From Bacteroidales bacterium (GTDB lineage Bacteria > Bacteroidota > Bacteroidia > Bacteroidales > P3): DNA of 54,133 bases. The translations under genes and the position numbers were made by a program. The stretch's first letter is position 1, and every line of letters begins with the position of its first letter. The stretch covers positions 1-54,133 of the forward strand of contig JAFUYA010000002.1 of NCBI GenBank assembly GCA_017477025.1, read 5' to 3'. Positions 7,101 to 13,582 of the stretch are shown here, piece by piece. The notes below the pieces were generated by a model. It was given only the letters and a program-made list of their open reading frames with translations, ran no database searches and was not told where the DNA came from.

Positions 7101-8228
7101 ATGTCAAGAAGAAGCAGACGATTTGAAAATCGCCAAAAGAAAAGAGATGCAAAGAAAAAAGAATTAGAAAAATTTGACAACATTGAAAATGTTGCAAGTT
7201 ATAAGTCTTTGTATGAGGCAACCAAAAAAGCGAGCAACGGTGTTCGCTTCAAAGCAAGTGTTCAACGTGGACTCCTAACAATACTTTTTAGAATTGCAAA
7301 ACAAAGAAAACAGCTTCTCGAAGAGAAAGATGTAAGACAAGGGTTTATTGAGTTTGATATTTGCGAACGTGGAAAGGTGCGACATATTCGCTCGGTGCAT
7401 TTTGCAGAGCGAGTTATACAAAAATCTCTCTGCAACAATGTTTTATATCCTGTTCTTACAAACGGCTTGATATACGATAACTCGGCAAGCCAAAAGGGCA
7501 AAGGCACTTTATTTGCACAGCAACGATTAATATACCACCTGCAGGAATATTACAAAAAATATGGCTGCGAGGGGTATATTTTAAACATAGATTTTAAGAA
7601 ATATTTTGATAGTATTAAGCACGACAGTGTAAAAGAAAATTTACAAAAACATTTCAAAGACGAAAAATTACTCAACCTGACATTTTCTTTTGTTGATGCG
7701 TTCGGGGAGCGAGGTTTGGGGCTGGGTTCGGAAACTTCTCAAATAAATGCGGTCGCTCATATAAATGCAATAGACCACTATATAAAAGAAACCAAACGAT
7801 GCAAATATTACGGTCGTTACATGGATGACAGTTACATTATCAGCCCATCAAAAGAGTTCCTGCAGGAACTAATAAGCGACTTAGAGCAAAAATATGTAAA
7901 ATATGGCATCGAGGTAAATAAAAAGAAAACGCAAATCCGTAAAATTTCAAACGGCTTTACTTTTCTAAAAACAAAGTTTTATTTAACAAAAACCGGCAGG
8001 ATTATAAAAAAGCCCTGCAGGGTAAGTATTACTCGTGAACGCAGAAAATTAAAAAAGCAGGCGAGATTTTTCAATGAAGGCATTTTGACTATTGAAGAGC
8101 TGGAGCAAAGTTACCAATCGTGGCGAGGCTCCATGAAATACCGAAATGCACGCAGAACAGTACACAATATGGATATTTTATACAACAAACTATTTGAAAG
8201 GAGTATAGAAGATGGCAAAAATATCTGA
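7101..8228 (+). CDS. DGR reverse transcriptase
   Basis: This 375-residue RT makes mutagenised cDNA from the TR RNA for transfer into the VR. The N terminus is very basic. The fingers/palm show YILNIDFKKYFDSI (motif A with the first catalytic Asp) and GLGLGSETSQ at residues 205-214, the box 4 SQ motif of DGR and group-II-like RTs. YMDD lies at 240-243 in YYGRYMDDSYII (motif C), and a FLKTKF thumb region follows. There is no maturase, endonuclease or RNase H domain, and the length fits DGR RTs. The start follows GAGG by 6 bases. The stop overlaps the next gene by 17 bases. Confidence 0.96.
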   Translation: MSRRSRRFENRQKKRDAKKKELEKFDNIENVASYKSLYEATKKASNGVRFKASVQRGLLTILFRIAKQRKQLLEEKDVRQGFIEFDICERGKVRHIRSVHFAERVIQKSLCNNVLYPVLTNGLIYDNSASQKGKGTLFAQQRLIYHLQEYYKKYGCEGYILNIDFKKYFDSIKHDSVKENLQKHFKDEKLLNLTFSFVDAFGERGLGLGSETSQINAVAHINAIDHYIKETKRCKYYGRYMDDSYIISPSKEFLQELISDLEQKYVKYGIEVNKKKTQIRKISNGFTFLKTKFYLTKTGRIIKKPCRVSITRERRKLKKQARFFNEGILTIEELEQSYQSWRGSMKYRNARRTVHNMDILYNKLFERSIEDGKNI

Positions 8229-8721
8229 AGAACTTAAACAAGCAAAATTATGCGAATTAGCAAACCTGATTTTTCAGTACAACAATGGGGAAACACAAAA
8301 CATCAACGTTGCTGAATATGACAATTGGGTGGCTATTTCTGAAGCATTAAAAGTTGCAGACATTCAAGAGAAAATTTACAGCGATTTCCTTGCAAATCCT
8401 TCTCATTACAAAATTGTTGAGGGTGAAATCGTATTTAACAAAAATTGGCAGGCTGAAGAAGAAGCAAAAGAACAGCAAAGAATCGCTTTGTTACACATGA
8501 CAAAGCTGGACTTCTTTAAGTTCGTATTGGAGCCAAACGGCATCACTTATGTTCAACTGCAGGCTGTATTATCTCAAAATGACTCTCTCAAGGCTACATG
8601 GGAATTATGCAACCATGTTTACAGAGGTGACGAAACTTTGAACCAATTTATATTCGCTCAAATTCCGTCATTAACTCCTGAAGCATTGACAGAAATTTTT
8701 GAGGCACATAAGGCTTCATAA
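8212..8721 (+). CDS. Unknown protein translationally coupled to DGR RT
   Basis: This 169-residue protein starts within the last 17 bases of the RT gene, after GAAAGGAG, so it is co-translated with RT. It is mostly helical, with a charged middle (NWQAEEEAKEQQRIALLHMT). The C-terminal helix bundle (KLDFFKFVLEPNGITYVQLQ, then LCNHVYRGDETLNQFIF) resembles small proteins found after fibre genes in gut phages. It could be a fibre assembly factor or a DGR-linked factor. I do not recognise a family with confidence. Confidence 0.55.
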   Translation: MAKISEELKQAKLCELANLIFQYNNGETQNINVAEYDNWVAISEALKVADIQEKIYSDFLANPSHYKIVEGEIVFNKNWQAEEEAKEQQRIALLHMTKLDFFKFVLEPNGITYVQLQAVLSQNDSLKATWELCNHVYRGDETLNQFIFAQIPSLTPEALTEIFEAHKAS

Positions 8722-8739
8722 TATCTCTCTATTCTATAT

Positions 8740-8856
8740 GTATGGTTGGGTGGTTGGGTATGTAGTAACGAACGCATGCACTTCTCGTTGCAACAGTTCG
8801 GGCAGGGCATAAGAAAAACGGGTTGCTACATATACCGGCGGCCCTTTTTTCTTAAA
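8740..8856 (+). ncRNA. Structured non-coding stretch with G-rich leader
   Basis: The gap 8722-8870 has no gene. A long-range helix pairs GGTATGTAGTAAC (8757-8769) with GTTGCTACATATACC (8822-8836), with one wobble pair and a two-base bulge. Inside it CGAAC (8769-8773) can pair with GTTCG. A T run (GGCCCTTTTTTC) follows. The 5' side carries a G-quadruplex-like motif (8744-8758). This could be a small RNA or an elaborate terminator/regulator upstream of the lysis gene. Confidence 0.45.
8744..8758 (+). other. Potential two-quartet G-quadruplex (GGTTGGGTGGTTGGG)
   Basis: Four G-runs with TT/GT/TT loops closely resemble the pattern of the thrombin-binding aptamer (GGTTGG-TGT-GGTTGG), a known two-quartet quadruplex. 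It lies at the 5' edge of the stem at 8757-8836, so the two folds may be alternatives. Confidence 0.4.
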
Positions 8857-8870
8857 AATAAGGCATCATT

Positions 8871-9419
8871 ATGATACATTTTGCGGACTTAGATAAAAAC
8901 CAAACTTATATCGGGCTTCAATACGGTATAAGCAGAATTGCACAAAAAATAGTGAAATACACGAAACAATATGCACCTGATTCGAGCGATATTCCGACAC
9001 ACGTGTTTGCTATCGTTTACAGGCATGATTTGGGTGATTGGTGGATCTATGAAAGCCACCTGAAGGAAAACAAAAAAATGGGCTTTCCTTCGGGGGTTCG
9101 CAGATACTCTGCGAAAAAATGGCTCCGTGCGGAAATTGCAAGTTTACACCAATTTGAAGCATACCCGTTCAATTTTGACAGGTATTGTTTAGAGGACTTT
9201 GTGGGCTTTAGATATGGCACAGGAAGTATTGCTGCTCTTATGCTTGCGGCAATAAAAAACAAAAATGGCAAACAAAAAGACAGAGAGGGATATATATGCT
9301 CCGAATATTTGGCTTGTTGTAATCCGAATGTTTGCACATATTTTGAACTTCCTCCGTGGTGCATAACACCTGCACATTATCAGCACTATTTGCAAAAACA
9401 TAATGAAGCCGTTTATTAA
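8871..9419 (+). CDS. Papain-like (permuted NlpC/P60, YiiX-type) cysteine hydrolase
   Basis: This 182-residue protein has a conserved His region (DIPTHVFAIVYRHD, with YESHL after it) and a later Cys motif (REGYICSEYLACC). That His-before-Cys order and the CSEY-L-A box are typical of permuted papain-like hydrolases of the YiiX/NlpC-P60 group, which cut peptidoglycan peptides or related amide bonds. It lies at the head of the lysis region with small membrane proteins and an amidase, so a cell-wall hydrolase is plausible. The start ATG at 8871 has only a weak AAGG site. No signal peptide is visible, so release would need a holin. Confidence 0.6.
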   Translation: MIHFADLDKNQTYIGLQYGISRIAQKIVKYTKQYAPDSSDIPTHVFAIVYRHDLGDWWIYESHLKENKKMGFPSGVRRYSAKKWLRAEIASLHQFEAYPFNFDRYCLEDFVGFRYGTGSIAALMLAAIKNKNGKQKDREGYICSEYLACCNPNVCTYFELPPWCITPAHYQHYLQKHNEAVY

Positions 9420-9715
9420 ATTTGGACCCCCATATATACAGGGAGTGCTAGAGGAGGCTTGGAGTACTCCGAACTGGGGTGCGCAACCCTCAAGAAGGTC
9501 TGAGAAGTTATGCGAAAACTCGCCAATCGCAAACCTTCACCTTTAACACGGATATATGGTTCGCTCTTGCCGGGTGCGTCAAGCGAGGTGGCACCTCGTA
9601 ATCTCGGCTATTTTACACATTTCTCAAATGTATAAATCGAGAAAAGGTGTCGTTGTAACACCTCCCGAGGTGTTACTTCTTATTAGTGGAAATGGACAAA
9701 GGAAAGGAGGCAACA
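9420..9715 (+). ncRNA. Hairpin-rich non-coding region
   Basis: About 300 bases without a convincing gene hold at least six potential helices. These include GGAGTACTCC (a 10-base palindrome near 9461), GGGT/ACCC at about 9477-9490, and CGAGGT/ACCTCG near 9589. A TCTCG/CGAGA helix encloses ACATTT/AAATGT at about 9602-9643. The clearest is a perfect 9-bp stem, GTAACACCT/AGGTGTTAC, at 9655-9676. Composition is richer in G and C than the neighbouring genes. An RNA gene or a structured leader of the downstream small gene is likely. The class is not recognised. Confidence 0.45.
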
Positions 9716-9850
9716 ATGGCAATTTCATTTGTTGACGTGATTTCTTTTATAAAAGAACTCCTTGCTGATTCAGAAAAATTGGCAAAGTTCAAAGAAATCA
9801 TTGCTGATGTGAAAGAACTCATTAGCGACATTAAAGACCTTAAAGGTTAA
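9716..9850 (+). CDS. 44-residue amphipathic helical peptide
   Basis: The ATG follows a near-consensus AAAGGAGG by 6 bases. The frame encodes MAISFVDVISFIKELLADSE and a charged helix with repeating I/V-K-E/D-L units (KEIIADVKELISDIKDLKG). One hydrophobic face over the whole length suggests an oligomeric coiled coil or membrane-surface helix. It is followed within 12 bases by a terminator. It sits between a hydrolase and holin-like genes, so a lysis role is possible but unproven. It is below common gene-calling length limits. Confidence 0.7.
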   Translation: MAISFVDVISFIKELLADSEKLAKFKEIIADVKELISDIKDLKG

Positions 9851-9861
9851 GAGACACTACA

Positions 9862-9886
9862 AAAGGGGAGTCCGCTCCCCTTTCTA
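9862..9886 (+). terminator. Terminator after 44-residue gene
   Basis: AAAGGGGAG/CTCCCCTTT with loop TCCG gives a strong stem, with TTTCTATT on the 3' side. It lies 12 bases after the stop codon. Confidence 0.75.
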
Positions 9887-9900
9887 TTCAGGAGGTAAAA

Positions 9901-10155
9901 ATGGGAATAATCGCAATGATACAGGCTTTTTTTGAGTCTATATCCAAAGTCGCCGAATGCAAAAAAAGTAATAATGAATTTGGGGCTGAAAAGGATGTTC
10001 TCAAAACCAAAAAACGGCTTGATAAAAAAGCCAATGAGCAAGAGGATTTAATTCTCGATATGGCAAAGATTATTTGTAAATATCAGAATTCATTTGAGAG
10101 AAAAGATAGGATGTTGGCTAAGTGCTGCTTAAGGAAAATAAAGAGGTTAAACTGA
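9901..10155 (+). CDS. Small basic helical protein of the lysis region
   Basis: This 84-residue protein with strong AGGAGG starts MGIIAMIQAFFESISKVAEC, a short amphipathic helix, and continues with Lys-rich helices. There is no clear transmembrane segment. Its stop overlaps the start of the holin-like gene (ATGA at 10155), indicating translational coupling. It may be a holin partner, antiholin or spanin-like component. The family is not recognised. Confidence 0.55.
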   Translation: MGIIAMIQAFFESISKVAECKKSNNEFGAEKDVLKTKKRLDKKANEQEDLILDMAKIICKYQNSFERKDRMLAKCCLRKIKRLN

Positions 10156-10394
10156 TGGATAAAGACACACTTGTAAAATACGGCCCTGTTGCTGTTGTTG
10201 TATTGGCGATTATATTTCAATGGAATTTGTTTGTTACTCCTGAAAAACTGGAAAGCAAACACCGTTTAATTATGGAAGAAGTCGCCAAAAATTATGTCAC
10301 AAAAGAAGAGAATAAGAGCCAAAAAGAAGAACTGCGTGACATGAAAACAAAAATTGATAAAATTTACGATTTGCTTATAAATCAAAAACGATAA
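10155..10394 (+). CDS. Holin-like small membrane protein
   Basis: This 79-residue protein has an N-terminal transmembrane helix (YGPVAVVVLAIIFQWNLFV, about residues 9-27) and a long charged coiled-coil tail (KKEELRD..TKIDKIYDLL). One helix plus coiled coil is the layout of XhlA/BhlA-type holins or haemolysin-like lysis proteins. I chose the ATG at 10155 because it overlaps the upstream stop and follows AAAGAGG. An ATG at 10122 would give 11 extra residues without a site. It is next to the amidase. Confidence 0.6.
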   Translation: MDKDTLVKYGPVAVVVLAIIFQWNLFVTPEKLESKHRLIMEEVAKNYVTKEENKSQKEELRDMKTKIDKIYDLLINQKR

Positions 10395-10406
10395 GTGAGG
10401 TTTGTT

Positions 10407-10913
10407 TTGAAAAGAATTGTTATACATTGGACAGGTGGTACAAACCAGCCCAACAATTTAGAATTTCAACATTATCACTTCATGATTAACGGTGATGGTG
10501 TAACAATAGGTGGCAAGTTCCCTGTGTCTGCAAACGAGGTCTGCAGAACCGATAAAAACGGTGCGGCTTTATATGCTGCTCATACCGGCGGTGGCAATAC
10601 AGGTTCAATAGGTGTGTCTTTATGCGGAATGTTGAATTTCGTTTTCGGGAAACCCGAGTCTACAAAATATCCGTTAAAAAAAGTACAATGTGAGGCTTGC
10701 TGGAAAAAGGTCGCTGAATTGTGCAAAGAGTACAATATAGCAGTAACACCCGACACAGTATTAACACATTACGAGTTCGGGAAAAAGCACCCGAAGACAT
10801 CAAGCTATGGAAAACCCGACATTTCTTATTTGCACCCATACCCTGAATTAAAACCTGCAGAAATTGGGGACTATATAAGAAACAAGGTTAAATGGTATCT
10901 AACAAAAATATGA
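10407..10913 (+). CDS. N-acetylmuramoyl-L-alanine amidase (endolysin)
   Basis: This amidase_2-type endolysin of 168 residues cuts the amide between MurNAc and the stem peptide. It shows IVIHWTGG (first zinc-binding His), HYHFMINGDG, a HTGGGNTGSIGVSLCGM segment and LTHYEFGKKHP (second His). KPDISYLHPYP follows where the third ligand region lies. There is no wall-binding repeat. A GTG at 10395 would extend it by 4 residues, but the GAGG that overlaps that GTG is the ribosome-binding site for TTG at 10407, which gives the natural start MKRIVIHW. It is the last gene of the rightward lysis operon. Confidence 0.88.
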   Translation: MKRIVIHWTGGTNQPNNLEFQHYHFMINGDGVTIGGKFPVSANEVCRTDKNGAALYAAHTGGGNTGSIGVSLCGMLNFVFGKPESTKYPLKKVQCEACWKKVAELCKEYNIAVTPDTVLTHYEFGKKHPKTSSYGKPDISYLHPYPELKPAEIGDYIRNKVKWYLTKI

Positions 10914-10965
10914 ACTTTTGCGGAGGATGCTTTTGGGGCATCTTATTCACATCGTTTTTCTTTGT

Positions 10966-11178
10966 TCATGAAAACGACAGGAGGGGGAGTAGAAATACTC
11001 CCCCTCTATTTTTTTGTTTATTTCGGTTCCTATATTCCTGAAGGCATTTTTCTAAATAAATCTTCTCTTCAGGTGATATTCTTTTGGTAAAAATTGCGGT
11101 GCGGTCCGTAAACCTTACACCCTTTTTACGGCCGCAACCTTCTCTATATCCGCCTCGGTTTGTTTTCTTATCTTCCAT
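10966..11178 (-). CDS. Small basic protein with GGYREGCGRKKG motif
   Basis: This 70-residue leftward gene has a good AGGAGG site. The N terminus carries an RGGYREGCGRKKG box, a motif seen at the start of many small phage and plasmid DNA-binding or nickase-accessory proteins (usually GGYREGAGRKKG). A ribbon-helix-helix-like stretch follows (TKRISPEEKIYLEKCLQEYR). The C terminus is read through the terminator hairpin at 10981-11006, which gives the odd GGVFLLPLL ending. It could be a regulator of the lysogeny module, such as an excisionase. Confidence 0.6.
   Translation of the reverse strand: MEDKKTNRGGYREGCGRKKGVRFTDRTAIFTKRISPEEKIYLEKCLQEYRNRNKQKNRGGVFLLPLLSFS
10981..11013. terminator. Strong bidirectional terminator between lysis and lysogeny modules
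   Basis: A perfect 11-bp stem (GAGGGGGAGTA/TACTCCCCCTC) is capped by a GAAA tetraloop and followed by TATTTTTTT on the plus strand. It lies where rightward lysis genes meet the leftward small-gene operon. The leftward gene at 10966-11178 ends inside it. Confidence 0.88.
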
Positions 11179-11187
11179 CGTTGCCTC

Positions 11188-11430
11188 CTATAAAAACAAT
11201 TCTTGCTCTGTGTGAATTTTTACTGTTTGGGTTTCGTCATCATAATGGCCCGACCACACCAATTTACCAATATTAAGTCCGTGAATATTATCCCTGAACT
11301 CTCTTGATAAACCCTTCAGGGTATTTACTCCGTTGCTGGCGAGGACTTCCAAATCGGACTCCTGAAAATCAACCCCGAGTTCTAATAAATATGCTGTTCT
11401 AATAATTTTTTCTGAATTTCCTGTTTTCAT
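11188..11430 (-). CDS. Unknown small protein
   Basis: This 80-residue leftward gene is preceded by AAAGGCGG and followed 9 bases later by the 70-residue gene in the same direction. It has an N-terminal helix (KIIRTAYLLELGVDF) and acidic loops, and ends with a strand segment (GKLVWSGHYDDETQTVKIH). There are no transmembrane segments and no recognised family. Its place near the integrase suggests a lysogeny or excision role, but that is only context. Confidence 0.55.
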   Translation of the reverse strand: MKTGNSEKIIRTAYLLELGVDFQESDLEVLASNGVNTLKGLSREFRDNIHGLNIGKLVWSGHYDDETQTVKIHTEQELFL

Positions 11431-11537
11431 ATCTGCCGCCTTTCTTTAAGTTTTTGTAATATACGTCTTGAAAAATAGTAAAAAATCGTTTAAAGTATGA
11501 ATAAAGGCAAGGGTGCTGTTACACCCTGCCACCTCAA

Positions 11538-11612
11538 TTACTTGAGGATTTTGGTTGCGAGCACTATTGCTAATATTAGTAATAGTGCTTTTTCAGTGAT
11601 TACGATGTCCAT
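11538..11612 (-). CDS. 24-residue membrane peptide
   Basis: A leftward ATG at 11612 follows a perfect AAAGGAGG with 8-base spacing. The peptide MDIVITEKALLLILAIVLAT ends in KILK: a short acidic start, about 13 hydrophobic residues and a basic end, i.e. a single membrane-spanning helix. Size and layout recall type I toxin or other membrane-active micropeptides. A 28-base near-palindrome (11561-11588) lies inside the gene and could form a strong mRNA hairpin. It is too short for normal gene callers. The function is unknown. Confidence 0.55.
   Translation of the reverse strand: MDIVITEKALLLILAIVLATKILK
11561..11588. repeat. 28-bp near-perfect palindrome
   Basis: The arms GCACTATT-x-CTAATA/TATTAG-x-AATAGTGC differ only at one symmetric position. 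It lies within the 24-residue gene. It could be a regulator binding site or an mRNA hairpin. Confidence 0.7.
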
Positions 11613-11806
11613 TTGGCTGACCTCCTTTCTTTGCCAAGTGGGGTTCTAATCTTTAGCCTTTATTCAAATTTCAATGTTCTATACACACATTAATCACTCT
11701 GAATGCCTTTATTTGCAAGCATTTTATCAAACATTTAAGGCACATCAACACAATTATTTACATTGATATTTTGCTTACATTTTATCTATTTTCAGGCATG
11801 GAAATA

Positions 11807-11909
11807 TTGGACACCGTTGGACAGTCCGTTTTGCTTCGTGGCTGAAATATAGCATTTTCGGGCTTTGTTATTTTCGGGGGAGTTGGACAGTATTGGACAG
11901 TTGGGACAG
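11807..11909 (+). repeat. TTGGACAG repeats in 10-bp phase
   Basis: There are two pairs of TTGGACA(G). The copies start at 11807 and 11817, and at 11883 and 11893, so each pair is spaced by exactly one helical turn. A degenerate copy TTGGGACAG lies at 11901. The motif suggests a cooperatively bound protein, possibly linked to recombination or replication. Confidence 0.65.
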
Positions 11910-11912
11910 GCA

Positions 11913-11935
11913 TGCAAAAATGGCCCGATTTTGCA
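11913..11935. terminator. Inverted repeat, possible terminator of the integrase operon
   Basis: TGCAAAA and TTTTGCA (7-bp arms, 9-base loop) lie about 60 bases past the integrase stop. The plus-strand 3' flank is A-rich, and the minus strand therefore enters the hairpin through a T run rather than leaving by one. Terminator function is uncertain. Confidence 0.3.
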
Positions 11936-11992
11936 AAAAAATCTGCAGATTGGGTTTATAATTACAAAAATTAAAATTGTTAAGCACTTCTT

Positions 11993-13582
11993 TTATGCTG
12001 CCAGCAAGGTTTTAAGGCTGTGTATAAATGCAACTGTTTCAGGGCGATTGATTTCTGAAATGAATTCTGATATATTTTTACTTGGGTAAAAGTTCGAGGT
12101 ATGTCCACGAACGCCCACCATATTAGACGAAGGGTTGCTAAATAATAATTTAGCACCCTTACTTATTGTCACAGATAGGGTTTTACCATTCCACGTTAAG
12201 TTCGAACATAATAATTTCAAAAATACACGTTTTTTATCGGTCGGTTGGCGATAATACCACAGTGCCGCCCTTTGTCGGAGTTCGAACAAGTTTTCTGCTT
12301 TTTGCATAATTTCGTCATTTTCTTTTGAAAGCTGATTATAATTTGCGATTAATTCGTTTAATTCTGCAGTCCATTCATCTTTCTTTTCAAAGTAAAATTC
12401 ATCCGCAATTATTCCGTCTAATCTGTCGAGATACAGTTTATTAAGGCGGTTTTTAAGCACAGATATTTTTTCATTTATTTTCGGAAGAGCAACACTTTTA
12501 TATTCATGGTCGAGTTCCTGCCCGACCTTTAAGTTGTGTAATATTTCGTTTTTACATTCATCGGAAATATAGATTTGATTTATTACTTCACTTATTTTTT
12601 TATCTATGTGTTCCTCTTTTAAATAGTTTTTTGTATTATCGCACCCACGATGCATACAGCGAAAATATAAATATTTGCCTTTTTTTAGGTCACCGACCAA
12701 GTACGAACCGCAGTGTTCGCATTTTACAACAGTGCTGTATAAAAAGTCATGTTTCGTTTTCTTTGGAGTTGCCCCTCGCTCGATTTGTTTTTGAACCATA
12801 TAAAAAAGTTCAGGTTCAATTATTGGATCGTGTTTACCACTGAAATATCGTTTACCGTTATATTCAAAATCACCCATATAAAAAGGGTTTTTTAATATTT
12901 TTTCAATATTGTTTTTTTGTACAGGTCGTTTTTTTATAATAAAGCCTTCGGAAGCGAGCTGGTCTGCGAGCGATTGATAAGAATATCGCCCTGAAGCATA
13001 AAGTTCAAAGGCACGCTTCACATACGGTGCCTTTAATTCATCGACTATTATGTGGGACACCTTTTTGCTTTCACGTTTATTTTCGTATCCAACAGGAGCA
13101 CGACCGGGGAAATATCCCATGTCGGCTTTTTTATTCATTCCTTTTTGCACTTCGAGCGATAAGTTTCTCGGGTACCAAGAAGAAGTCGCACACATAATTG
13201 TATAAATCATAATTTCGTGCGGTGTGGATCTTTTTGAAAGCACCATATTATCCTTAACAAGATGGATTTCTGTTTCGGTTTTGGTTGCTATATTTATGGT
13301 CAATGCCGCATCATCTTCATTGCGCAGTAACCTGTCGTTTTTCTCTACAAGAAGACGGCAGGTCTTTTTTTGTTTCTTGAGAAATTTTATCATTTCGTCA
13401 AATACAGGTCTGCCTTTTTGCTTTGCCGATTCGCTTTCTCGATAAATTTTCAAAACATTGAATTGTTTATCTTTTGCATATTTTTCTAAGAAGTCAATTT
13501 GAGCAGGAATAGAAAAGTGTCCTTCTTCCTGTTCTTTACTTGAAACCCTGACATATATTACTGCATCATTACTCCCTTGCAT
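11993..13582 (-). CDS. int: Large serine recombinase (integrase)
   Basis: This 529-residue large serine integrase would insert and excise the phage genome. The resolvase catalytic domain starts AVIYVRVSSKEQEEGHFSIP with Ser14 the likely nucleophile. The family Arg residues lie in VEKNDRLLRNEDDA. The recombinase domain (MGYFPGRAPVGYEN, then VKRAFELYASGRYS) is followed by a zinc ribbon (VVKCEHCGSYLVGDL, then FRCMHRGCDN). A coiled-coil segment lies at about residues 385-450. The length fits the phiC31/TP901-1 class. It is transcribed leftward and its start overlaps the upstream membrane-protein gene by 14 bases, so repressor, membrane protein and integrase form one lysogeny operon. Confidence 0.95.
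   Translation of the reverse strand: MQGSNDAVIYVRVSSKEQEEGHFSIPAQIDFLEKYAKDKQFNVLKIYRESESAKQKGRPVFDEMIKFLKKQKKTCRLLVEKNDRLLRNEDDAALTINIATKTETEIHLVKDNMVLSKRSTPHEIMIYTIMCATSSWYPRNLSLEVQKGMNKKADMGYFPGRAPVGYENKRESKKVSHIIVDELKAPYVKRAFELYASGRYSYQSLADQLASEGFIIKKRPVQKNNIEKILKNPFYMGDFEYNGKRYFSGKHDPIIEPELFYMVQKQIERGATPKKTKHDFLYSTVVKCEHCGSYLVGDLKKGKYLYFRCMHRGCDNTKNYLKEEHIDKKISEVINQIYISDECKNEILHNLKVGQELDHEYKSVALPKINEKISVLKNRLNKLYLDRLDGIIADEFYFEKKDEWTAELNELIANYNQLSKENDEIMQKAENLFELRQRAALWYYRQPTDKKRVFLKLLCSNLTWNGKTLSVTISKGAKLLFSNPSSNMVGVRGHTSNFYPSKNISEFISEINRPETVAFIHSLKTLLAA

Larger units (their letters stand above)
11613..11992. other. Gene-free region after integrase; candidate attP
   Basis: The 380 bases between the integrase 3' end and the small leftward genes carry no convincing gene. 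They hold TTGGACA(G) repeats at 11807, 11817, 11883 and 11893 with a TTGGGACAG variant at 11901, and CAGGCATG at both 11793 and 11907. The map position (next to the integrase, absent from coding sequence) makes this the best attP candidate, but no core can be fixed without the bacterial junctions. Confidence 0.4.

Noticed and set aside
7101..8228. RT as part of a group II intron or retron
   Set aside because: No intron domains V/VI or maturase/endonuclease follow, and no retron msr/msd inverted repeats are seen. The TR/VR pair and avd fit a DGR.
8722..9715. tRNA or tmRNA genes in the two gaps around the hydrolase gene
   Set aside because: No cloverleaf with T-loop GGTTCGA-type consensus and acceptor stem could be built. 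Hairpins there have other shapes.
12631..12843. Plus-strand frame inside the integrase
   Set aside because: Antisense to a well-supported serine recombinase and has no ribosome-binding site.
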